64,000 bases of DNA from the NCBI RefSeq assembly GCF_024139115.2, contig NC_085139.1, forward strand, positions 9,147,533-9,211,532. Direction: 5' to 3'. Of this stretch, positions 22,296 through 33,200 are shown in pieces. A program made the translations under genes and the position numbers. Under the pieces are notes generated by a model, which was not told the DNA's origin, searched no databases, and was given only the letters and a program-made list of their open reading frames with translations. Position 1 is the stretch's first letter; the number at the start of each line of letters is the position of its first letter. The stretch is from Armigeres subalbatus (Eukaryota; Arthropoda; Insecta; Diptera; Culicidae).

Positions 22296-22412
22296 ATATG
22301 AATGCTTTTTTCCTTAAAAAAATCGTTTCGAAACAATGCACATTTTAATTTAAACTATAATTAAGGAATAATTCATAAACAGTTTGCTCACACGCACGTT
22401 TCCTATTTTCAG

Positions 22413-22795
22413 TGAAAACATCTTTGACTGAAGTCATAACTCTTGTGCCAAACCACGAAGTGCATCCTTACAGCTATAACTACCGTGGAAATTTGGTATA
22501 CGATAATTACACATTCTGCAGAGCGGCAGTACGAGGCATAGACAACGTTGTCTACTGGAGGTGCACTGGCCAGCGGAAGCATAAGTGTAAGGCCTCTTTG
22601 AAAACGCAAGGCAAGCAGCTTATTGTGGTTCGTCAAGAACATAATCATGGTTCCCTTGTGAGAGGAAGTATTTACGGTGATTTACCAGTTTGGGTGGTAA
22701 GTAAGTTCAAGTCATTTAGTGCGAAAATTTACTAATTTAATTTAAATTTATAGGAAACGGATGATTCGAAAAAGCTGTCTTCTACATCGCAATAA
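22413..22795 (+). CDS. mod(mdg4): mod(mdg4)-type 3' exons, FLYWCH finger, two possible C-termini (unit 17)
   Basis: The acceptor is TTCCTATTTTCAG (AG 22411-22412). The finger starts unusually (YSYNYRGNLVYDNYTF), then YWRC, HKCKAS, HNH. After PVWV a good donor, GTAAGT (22697), can be joined to TTTATAG (AG 22752-22753), giving a second exon 22754-22795 that adds ETDDSKKLSSTSQ. Without splicing the frame continues 13 codons to 22735. Both endings are short and polar. Confidence 0.85.
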
Positions 22796-22935
22796 CTCAG
22801 CTACTTATATCCAACAATTTTTAATACATTTTTATTCCAAATCTTTGAGAACAAATAAATGATACGCCGTGAAAGAATTGTGTAACTTGTTTCGCGTCTA
22901 TTGTTTGGCTTCAACACAATCTATGTGTTGTTATA

Positions 22936-22947
22936 TTCTAGTACTGC
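22936..22947 (+). promoter_or_regulatory. TTCTAGTACTGC array motif, forward
   Basis: 12 of 13 bases; only 32 bp before the unit 18 exon. Confidence 0.55.
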
Positions 22948-22979
22948 GATATCTGTAATTTGCAATATATTCTTCACAG

Positions 22980-23395
22980 GAAAATTACTGGAAATCTCAA
23001 CAATGCCGCTTATTCTGAAGAAAGTCAAAATTAAACGTTCAAAGCCGATATTATCTCCGAAACCAGCCCAACAACAGATGCCTCCGCCTGATAGCCCACG
23101 TGTGGTGAAAGCCAACCCGGATCGACTGCTCAGTCACGACAACAGTAAGATTATTAAGGACAACATCGTTAAGCAACTATCCAACGGGCATGCGCTGGTA
23201 CTGCTCAAACGAACACGCGTCAAAGGCTTTTGTGTGAGCTGCATACGCTCGATACAGGATCCGGATTACAAATCAAAATTGAGTAAAATTATAACATACT
23301 GCTCGGGATGTCCCGGAGGTCAGTGGACCTGTGAGAAATGTTTTGACGCTCATCATGGATTGCACAAATCAACGATTAATAATAAAGATATTTAG
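22980..23395 (+). CDS. mod(mdg4): 3' terminal exon with transposase-type zinc ribbon (unit 18)
   Basis: The acceptor ATATTCTTCACAG (AG 22978-22979) opens the same phase as the FLYWCH units, but no FLYWCH finger is present. About 138 codons: a basic/Pro-rich N-part (KVKIKRSKPILSPKP), then GFCVSC (CxxC), about 17 residues, YCSGC (CxxC), TCEKCFDAHH (CxxC plus HH). This layout matches the C-terminal cysteine-rich zinc ribbon of piggyBac transposases (Pfam Tnp_zf-ribbon family; from memory). I infer a captured transposase domain used as an alternative C-terminus. Stop TAG 23393-23395; AATAAA lies just upstream of the stop. Confidence 0.75.
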
Positions 23396-23579
23396 GAAGA
23401 TATGCTATATTTAATTATTTTATTTTATTACTTTTGTTATTTTAGGTGTTTTATAATTTCAGTCAATGTTTTAAGGCTTACTTCATCTCCATAATTTTAA
23501 TTTTTTAGTGACGTTTCATATCAACGGTATCAAGGGTAGCAATGGGGATTGAACTTACTCGTCCGATCCTTCATTTCAG

Positions 23580-24066
23580 CATACAAGATTTTACAGCTTC
23601 AGAATCAAAATACTATAGCTCAAACATATTTTCAAAGGGTGCGAAATGAAACCAACAGCTTGAAGACTGAAACCAACAACGATCTGTACAATCGGTTGTT
23701 TAAATGTAGGTTCCATAGATTCTTAACATATTACTTTCTTTAACACTTTTTTATTGTTCCAGGTAAACTATGTTTTGAACAAAAACCATTGCCCAAAACA
23801 TGTACTTTGTCAAATTTTTGCCAACGCTGTTGTCCGGTAAAATCCTTAATTTATACAACAAATTTGAATTTCTTCGGACAATCCACGTTTTCTATGAAAG
23901 GTTAGATATAGATGATTCATCCAGTACTAGAAGAAATAGCTTAACTGCATTTTATTCTTTGTTGTTTACAAAAGTTTTCAAGACGGAAGGATTGGATATG
24001 GTTGAGTGCCTTGCGAATAAAACGTCTAAGCGGATTCGCCCTTTGTGTTATGAATGGTGTGGTTGA
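23580..24066 (+). CDS. mod(mdg4): 3' terminal exons, divergent DUF4806-like (unit 19)
   Basis: The acceptor is CGATCCTTCATTTCAG (AG 23578-23579), shared phase. Exon a 23580-23705 (coiled-coil-like KILQLQNQNTIAQ ... NNDLYNRLFK), intron 23706-23762 (GTAGGT...TTCCAG), exon b 23763-23900 (KLCFEQKPLPKTC ... FFGQSTFSMK), intron 23901-23974 (GTTAGA...CAAAAG), exon c 23975-24066 (VFKTEGLDMVECLANKTSKR, TGA). The spliced frame is open throughout although each exon alone is unremarkable. Order and spacing parallel the DUF4806 units 20 and 29, but the similarity is weak; it may be a decaying copy. Confidence 0.5.
23921..23933 (-). promoter_or_regulatory. CCAGTACTAGAAG array motif, reverse
   Basis: Sits inside the last 74-nt intron of unit 19, 41 bp before its final exon, and about 340 bp before unit 20. 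Confidence 0.5.
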
Positions 24067-24273
24067 ATTTCAAGCTTGTGGATTACAGAAGTTTATTTGA
24101 AACTAATAAAAATGGACATTTGGAAAATGGCGGATCAGACTCATCGTTTTTATAGAAAGTGAACTGCTTTCTGCGGGTACCAGGTTGTCATTGAAACGAT
24201 AGTTCTCGGAAGAAGAATTATCTTACCATTTGTCACAACTGCATTCTACTAATAGTTTTCTTCTCTATTCCAG

Positions 24274-27200
24274 CGAAGACAATAGCCAAGGTGCGTAATC
24301 GGTTGCAAACGCTGAATAAAATGCTCACCACATCAGCGAGCAAAACGGAGCAGGCGCAGCTGGAAATTCAAATCGGCGACCTCAAGCGGGAACTGAATGG
24401 GCTGATCGTGAGCGCCGACCAACGATGTTCTACGGCTCAGGTTCGTGGATTTCATTTTCCGCTGGTTTCCATGGGCGAGATCGAACGGTTGGAGGAAGCC
24501 GTGCGAGGCAATTTCGACGTGAGAAAGGAGTATGTGAGTATCGGGCGAAATAACTGTGGGTTGAGGGCCCGAGCAATCCGGTTGTGTCGTAGTTTGTTGA
24601 TGGCGGGCAATGGATTGGATAATCATAATTAAATTGGAAGCAAATATTAGTGCTGTCCAATGAGCAGCTCGAAGTAGCTCGAAGTTGTTCCCGTCCTGCT
24701 CGTTCTTTTTTGTCAACAAACGGGCCTGAGCGTGACAGGAACAACTTCGAGCTACTTCGAGCTGCTCATTGGACAGCATTATTAAGCATCGATAATTGAA
24801 AATTTTCATAGGCATATGAACTCAGCATAACTTTGCATAAAATAATTCGATTTTGAAAAAAATGGGACCCTCGAACGCAGAAACTTCAAACATATTCTTA
24901 TCTTCTTATCTTAAAACTCAAATCGCTTCGCGGGTACCGGATATGTTCCAGTTTTTTCGAGGGTGTGTTTAAATGCATTTTTTCTTCTGTTTGTCTTTTT
25001 GTGTTTACTTTCATCCTGTTCTTTCCCCATCAACTACCTAGAGCTGATTTACCGACAAATGCTGGCTGCAGATTGAGAATACGTAAGGAATACGCAGAGA
25101 TATGGCCAAGAACGTTCTCGTGCGTAACTGCATTGATCACCTAATCATAATAAGGGATCAGTTGTCTCCAATTAATTTCAACACGTTGTAATCTTTACAG
25201 ACAGGTATTTCGACCTCAACTGCATCTTGCATCAATCAAGGTTGTAGCTTTTAAAATAGTGGAGTTATTTACAAAACATGAAATCCATGAGAACAAATCT
25301 ATCAATGCAGATATGATACTAGTAAAATCAGCAGTGATTCAAATCGTTCGGGGCTGTCAGTTTGAATATGAATCTAGAACATTCATTTTCCCAGCAGCTG
25401 TTCTAGATTCATTTTTTATACCAGTCAAATGTCAAAAAAATAAAACTGGTATAACGCTCCGTTCTATTTTCTGCAGATTTGAACCACGACTGAATCACGA
25501 GATTCAAATATTTTTCAATTGTTTTGGTGTATGAATGCGTCATTTCATCTACGGATCAATCCACTTTGCAATTAAGGCGTCTTTCTTTTCAGCAACATTT
25601 ATTTATTTATCATCAGACTAAGGCCGGAGTGGCCTGTGCTGCACATAAAAGACTTCTCCATTCAGCTCGGTTCAAGGCTGCACTTCGCCAACCACGCAGT
25701 CTGCGGAGGGTCCGCAAGTCGTCCTCCACCTGATCGATCCACCTTGCCCGCTGTGCACCTCGCCTTCTTGTTCCCGTCGGATCGTTGTCGAGAACCATTT
25801 TCACCGGATTACTGTCCGACATTCTGGCTACGTGCCCGGCCCACCGCAGTCTTCCGATTTTTGCGGTGTGAACGATGGATGGTTCTCCCAACAGCTGATG
25901 CAACTCGTGGTTCATTCGCCTCCTCCACGTACCGTCCGCCATCTGCACCCCACCATAGATGGTACGCAACACTTTCCTTTCGAAAACTCCCAGTGCGCGT
26001 TGGTCCTCCACGAGCATCGTCCAGGTCTCGTGTCCGTAGAGAACTACCGGTCTTATAAGCGTTTTGTAGATAGTCAGTTTGGTACGGCGGCGAACTCTAT
26101 TCGATCGGAGCGTCTTGCGGAGTCCAAAGTACGTACGATTTCCAGCCACTATGCGTCTCAGAATTTCTCTGCTGGTATCGTTATCGGCGGTCACCAGTGA
26201 GCCCAAGTACACGAATTCTTCAACCACCTCGATTTCGTCACCACCGATAGAAACTCGTGGTGGGTGGCTCACATTGACCTCTCTTGAGCCTCTTCCTATC
26301 ATGTACTTCGTCTTCGACGTGTTGATGACTAGTCCAATCCGTTTAGCTTCGCTTTTCAGTCTGATGTAGGCTTCCTGCATCCTTCCAAAGCTACGTGCCA
26401 TGATCAATGTCGTCGGCGAAACCAAATAACTGGACGGACTTCGTGAAAATCGTACCACTCGTGTCAATCCCAGCCCTTCGTATTACTCCCTCCAAAGTTA
26501 TGTTGAAAAGCAGACACGAAAGACCATCACCTTACCGTAACCCTCTGCGGGTTTCGAAGGGACTCGAGAATGCCCCTGAAACTCGAACTACGCACATCAC
26601 CCGATCCATCGTCGCTTTGATCAACCGTGTCAGTTTATCCGGAAAACCGTGTTCGTGCATTAGCTGCCATAGCTGGTTCCGATCGATTGTATCATATGCG
26701 GCTTTGAAGTCGATGAATAGATGATGTGTGGGCACGTTGTATTCGCGGCATTTCTGCAGTACTTGGCGAATGGCGAACACCTGGTCCGTGGTGGAGCGTT
26801 CGCCCATAAAACCCGCCTGGTACTGCCCCACGAACTCCCTTGCAGTTGGTGCTAGTCGACGGCATAAAATTTGGGAGAGTACCTTGTAGGCGGCGTTCAG
26901 CAATGTGATTGCGCGGTAGTTGCTACCTGTTGCTACAATCCAGCTTATCGCCCTTTTTGTAGATGGGACACACGACACCTTCCATCCACTCCTGCGGCAA
27001 AACTTCCTCCTCCCAAATCTTGGTAATGACCCAGTGCAGCGCTCTAGCCAGTGCCTCACCACCGTGTTTAAATAGCTCTCCTGGTAGTTGGTCAACCCCA
27101 GGGGCTTTGTTGTTCTTCAGCCGGCCAATCTCCTCCTGGATTTCCTGGAGATCCGGAGCCGGTAGAATTATGTCCTGCGCGCGTTCTCCCAGGTCCATCA

Positions 27201-30200
27201 CCATACCGCCATCTTCGTCTGCCACATCGCCATTCAGGTGTTCTTCGTAGTGCTGCCGCCACCTTTGGATCACCTCACGCTCGTTCGTAAGAAGGTTCCC
27301 GTTTATGTCCTTACACATATCAGGCTGTGGCACGTGGCCCTTACGTGAACGGTTTAACTTCTCATAGAACTTTCGTGTGTTATTAGCGCGGTACAGTTGC
27401 TCCGTTTCTTCACGGTCTCGATCTTCCTGCTGGCGCTTTTTCCTCCGGAAAATCGAGTTTTGTCTGTTCCGCGCCTGTTTATATCGTGCCTCGTTCGCCC
27501 TCGTGCGGTGTTGCAGCAATCTCGCCCATGCTGCATTCTTCTCTTCCACTAACTGCTCACATTCGCCGTCATACCAGTCGTTTTTCTGATCCGGGGTCAC
27601 CGTGCGAAGTGCAGCGGTTGCGGTGCTCTACCGATGGCGGATCGAATATCTCTCCAGACATCTTCAAGAGACGCTGCGCCTAGCTGCTCTTCCGTTGGAA
27701 GTGCCACTTCCAGCTGCTGCGCGTATTCTTGGGCTAGTCTTGTAGCCGCCCAATGTTAAGCCGCGGCGTCCGACTTCGACGCGTGTTGTACACCGTCGAG
27801 AGTTTTGAGCGCAGGCATACTGCAACGAGGTAGTGGTCGGATTCAATATTCGCACTGCGGTATGTGCGGACGTTCGTGATGTCGGAGAAGAAGTTACCGT
27901 CGATTAGAACGTGGTCGATTTGGTTTTCCGTTTCTTGGTTAGGTGATCTCCATGTGGCCTTGTGGATATTTTTGCGGGGAAAGAAGGTGCTTCGGACTAC
28001 CATTCCGCGGGAGGCTGCGAAGTTTATGCATCGTTGGCCGTTGTCATTCGATACGGTGTGCAGACTATCCGGTCCGATGACCGGTCTATACATTTCCTCC
28101 CTTCCTACCTGTGCGTTCATGTCACCGATGACGATTTTAACGTCCCGCAGTGGGCATCCATCGTATGTCTGCTCCAGCTGTGCGTAGAACGCTTCTTTCT
28201 CGTCGTCGGGTCTCCATTCGTGTGGGCAGTGCACGTTGATGATGCTATAGTTGAAGAAACGGCCTTTAATCCTCAGCTTGCACATCCTTGCGTTGATTGG
28301 CTGCCACCCAATCACGCGTTGGCGCATCTTACCCAGCACTATGAAGCCGGTTCCCAGCTCGTTGGTGGTGCCACAGCTTTGGTAGAAGGTAGCCGCTCGA
28401 TACCCGCTTTTCCACACTTTCTGTCCTGTCCAGCAAATCTCCTGCAGCGCCACGACGTCGAAGTTGCGGGGATGTAATTCATCGTAGATCATCCTGTCGC
28501 AACCTGCGAAACCTAGCGACTTGCAATTCCATGTTCCAGGCTTCCAATCGTGATCCTGTATTCGTCGCCTAGGTCTTTGCCGATTATATCGAGTCGCATT
28601 ATCTCTTATATTGTTCGTAATGGTTGGTTTTCTAGGCGGCTTATTGGGCCAGCGCAAACCTCCTGTCTCGTCGGAGGGCCGTCGTGTCAGGGCTGTTTAG
28701 CGTCCCACCTAACACCAGGACTTGGGCTTGTGCGCTTTGAGCGGCACAGGGTCGCTTTGGTGGGGCCTACTTGCGGATACATGCAGCTTTTTATAGAGGT
28801 TTAACAGGGCCCACTGTCAAACCCCACCACATCCTAGGCAAGCCCCACAACTCGCAGATGGCCTGGGGAGGGATCGTCAAGCCCTTGGACATAGTCCCTG
28901 CTGCGAATTTCTAGTGATGGTATAAAAAAGACTGAATGCTCTGCTTCCCAATTGGTGGACCAATCAGCTAGTGTCTTGTATCCCGCTTCTTTGCCAGCCA
29001 AAGCGTCATCATCATCAACGCGTTCGAGAAGGGCTTCTTCTTTTTTACGCTTGTTGCTCGCTGCTGGCGTCTATTTCCTAACGGGCAAAGCCGGGCAAGC
29101 GAGCTTAGAATTGCAGTTCAGGTGGGAAGTACGTGTTCTTTTCTGAGACATTGTTAGTAGTAGAAGATTTCGGGTGATAAGATTTAGAATTGGTAACATG
29201 CCAATCAAAAAAATGCCAATGCCAAAAAATCCAACATTTGATGAAAAATCGATTGATAGTTTATTAATGTTTGAGCTGTTATTGGGGTTTTTTTTTCATC
29301 CAAATAAGATTATGTGAAATATTTGGACATCTTATGAATCTTTAAAAGCATGGTCAAGTGAAGTCCTTCGTCCACTTCGCGGTTAAGTCAGAAAAATTAT
29401 CCACTGTTAGTTTTGACGCTATTTATGAAAATCACGCATAAAATTTTATCTCTAGAATATTGGATTTGGCACCCAAGTACAATTTCAGGGTTGTTACGAC
29501 TAAGCGGATTTCGCGGTTTTCGCGGATTCGGCGCGGATTTACATAACGATTTTAGGATTTTGTGTGGATTTAGTTTTAGGAGTATTTAAACAAATGAAAT
29601 TCTATATCTAAGAACGTTTATTTAAAAATTAGTTTTATGTCTATCTAGATGGGCTTTATTCTCGTTAGCAAATGTTTTCGAGAACAAAATTAACGTTTGT
29701 AGTTATTTACTAACATCAATTTTCGGATATTAACAAACCCTGTTTGAATTCCATGGTTATACTCTTGAGCATTGATTTAACACTTTTTAAACCATTCTGA
29801 AGCATGGCGCATTCAAAACATGTCTGTTGAAGGACATGAACACCCGTCTTTTAAGTTCTTCCGCAGAAATTTGTTCAAACATTGAAATGTGATTTTTAAA
29901 AGGTGTTTCTGAAAAACCGCAATTATTTCAGGAGCACTTTTCGTGAAACTTTTTTGAAACATTTTGGAGGAATTTCCACGGAAATTCTTGGAGAGCTGAC
30001 CAAAGAGATTACTGTAAAAAAAGTCCGCAGGAATGCCACCTTGAATTTACAAAAGAATTTCCGAAAGATTATCCAAAATAATTCACCACAGAATGTCTGC
30101 AGATATTTCCAAAAGAATTCAAGGAGAAATTTTTTGATGTTTTCCCGGAAGAGTTTTTGCAGAGATTCCCGAGAAATTCCCGCAAGAATTCACGTTGCGA

Positions 30201-33200
30201 TTTCCTCGAAGTTTATTTAGCTATGATCACAAGAATTTCTGTGAAAAATCCTGAAAATTTAACAAAAGATTTTCCGGAAGTTTTTCAGCAGGAAGTCACC
30301 AACCAATTTTCTGTTAGAATTTCCCAAGCAATTTCCGTAGGAATTAATTAGGGTGTCCACATACAGTTTCCGAAAATTTCCAGCATGTTGTTTTTGAGGA
30401 ATTCACAAAAATTTATGAAAAAATGAAATTCCGACTTCTTCAGAAATTCCAAGAAGGACCATCTAGATGAGTTGTTATATCAACTGCTATTTTTTACAAA
30501 CATGTGTAACGTTGAAGTTAAAACATATACTTAAAATCAGTAATATTATAAAAACGAACTCGAAAAAGGACGTTCACTAATTGTGATAAACAACATTGAT
30601 TTTTAACGTGTATTTGCTTAGAATTTAGTTTTGGGACGCGCGGATTTTTGCACGGAATGGATTTTCATGTCGCGCGGAAATGGCGTGGATTTGATTTTAG
30701 TCGGCGCGGATTTGGCGCGGAAAATATTTCAGGATCTCCGTAACAACCCTGCAATTTCTATCCCGAAGGTTATTGAAAGCTTTGATATTGATCTCTATTA
30801 TTGGCTCTCTGAAGAACCGTTTGTTTTTTGGACATACATGCTGCATCATGTGGCTTTTCTTCAGCCTGTCTCGGCTCATCACCGATGCCGGCCGGTCTCG
30901 GCTCGACTCTGCTGCTGCTGCCGGTATCTGCTCAGCATTGCTGCTTTGTCGGGTCTGTAGGGTGGACTGCTGCTGTACTGGCTAGGTTTCAGCTGATGAT
31001 GGTGGCTTCGATGGTGTCGAGCCGAAAAAGCGGTCGGTGCAGACTTCATTCCCTGCTAAAAGGTGTGAGTGCTGTTCAATCGATGATGCGGTTGCTTCGC
31101 TTGTCCCGGTCAGAATGAAAGGAAGAAATCGTGTTGCGCTTATTTTATGGCTTCTCGGCAGACCTAGCGGCTGCTCATTCGCTGGTGTCTGCACCAATCA
31201 GAACGTGGTAATGGAATGATGCAAGAATTACGCAGTACCCATATTTATAGGTTCCCTTGATCTCAATGTTTTTCATTGAAAACAGTTTCATGCCTATTGA
31301 AACAAGTTTTTCGGGTCTTATCAAGCATGGACATGAAAGGCATACTTGAAATCTGTCGATTGAGGGGCTTACCGCAGAAATTTGTTCACTGAGATGAACG
31401 CTATTAACGTTTAAAATCTTTCAACACAGCGTAACGCAGTCGATTTGAATATTTTGAAATGACACCCGGTATAGTAAAGAGAGACGTAAGTCCTACGTCA
31501 AAAGGCTTAAAAGAGTATTGGCTAGGGGAATATCAAAAAATGGGATCAAGTCTCCCCAAATTGTAAGACAGTACTGTTGAATTCCATAATACAACTTGCA
31601 CAGTCGGATAGTCTATGTATTTCGGAAATGAAAAATCGGAGAGCTTTATACTTTTACTAAAGCTTGAAGAAAGCTCAATTCGCCGCGAATGTTCTTAAAT
31701 TAGATTTTATTAATATTTCAAAACAGTCGACTGTGTATCAACAACAATTTACATACCGCATATCAGTGAGTCTGTGTTAAAATCTCGTAAATATGTTTAG
31801 TTTTGATTGTGATATGGCGTTAGAGATACGAGCGGTCCAAGTTTCCTTAGTATCCCCTACAGTAAGTCTAGAAACCTTAGCATTGATATGAGATTCCCTT
31901 TGATAAAGCAAAGTAACTAACATTGTTATCAAACTACACCGAGATGTAAAAGCACCATACACGAATAGAGCATAACAATACGTTCTAAAGATTTTGTGAT
32001 AAGCTTTCTGTCCTTCCTGGTGAGTCCGCATCTGATCGTGTTTCTTTCAATCGCACGATCTTTGAAATAATTTGTTCTACTTTGTGCGGATGAGTAAATT
32101 AATCAGTAAGTTTTTCTTATATCACGCAAATCAATCGCGCGATTATCCAAATTATTTGTTCTGCGCTATGCGGTCAGTAATTTAATTAACTAGTCGGTCA
32201 GGCGGCGGTCAGTAATTTAATTAACGTTCGATTATGAGTTTATTTAACTTCGATCAAAATACACGCTACACCCGGGATACCGTTTACCAAAACGAACCCT
32301 GCTACACTCCCTACCCCATATATCCAACATCCCTGTGATTTCTCGTGGAAGTGCAGATGACTCGTCGGCTTCCATTAAAGCGAGTATCACGTCAACATTT
32401 TCCTACCTATTCCCTAATTGACCTGCATTCGGACACGGCCGGCGTCGGTATTGCCTTATTTTTTGGTTACCAGTTTTTACACATTGAGGATGATGTTAGT
32501 CCCAAACATCATCTGTTGGTTCTCTGTGTAATTACAGCTGACCTGGCAATAACGGAGGAGCAACCGTGGGCGGTCAATCACAATAAAAAAAAAAAAAAAA
32601 AAATCAAATCACAATCAAAAATCTATGATTTCCAAATTGATTGAAATATGATTCTGGAAAAAATTTGAATTCTGACGTCCCATAGATTTATTTCAACTCA
32701 AAAGTAATGCCAACTCCATTACCAACGTTGTCTCAATAATACAGATCTTCAAGATCCGAATTCAAGAAAAGTTAGTATTTTGAGAATACTGTGATATGTT
32801 TTTAATAGCTAAACGGTGTCAATGAAGCGATTCAAATTCATAAGTATAGTCAAGATCTCGTAGAACGCATTGTTGACCATATAGCAGTTTGAGTGACGAA
32901 AATACAACTAAAACAAGTCACATATGAGTTGCTGTGACTAGATTGAACTTGATTGTGCTATTAGGGATTGATAGTGAAGTGATGTTGTAGCTGATGATGA
33001 GCTGTTTCAACTCAAAAGTGTGGCCAGAACGCTTTGTTGAACATAAATACCTTATATACCTTCAATATCAATATCTATACTCAAGAATAGTTTTCAACAC
33101 GATAAATGTTCTAGGAATAATGGGCAATGTTTAAAATAACGAAAAGATGTCCAATGAGGCTATTCCACTTTAAAAGAAATTCCGCTATACCGCAGATCGC

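Larger units (their letters stand above)
25605..28935 (-). mobile_element. RTE/JAM1-like non-LTR retrotransposon, nearly full length
   Basis: A 3.3-kb minus-strand element inside the long intron of unit 20. The 5' part encodes an apurinic endonuclease, the 3' part reverse transcriptase, and the 3' end is AATAAATAAATAA at about 25605-25615, the short tandem tail typical of RTE elements. Frameshifts and a nonsense codon make it inactive. Related copies: 45246-46115 (+), 46420-47090 (-) and a 5' UTR scrap at 51700-51765. Confidence 0.8.

Noticed and set aside
25832..28804. Plus-strand frames of 90-170 codons
   Set aside because: Shadows of the RTE endonuclease and reverse transcriptase coded on the minus strand.
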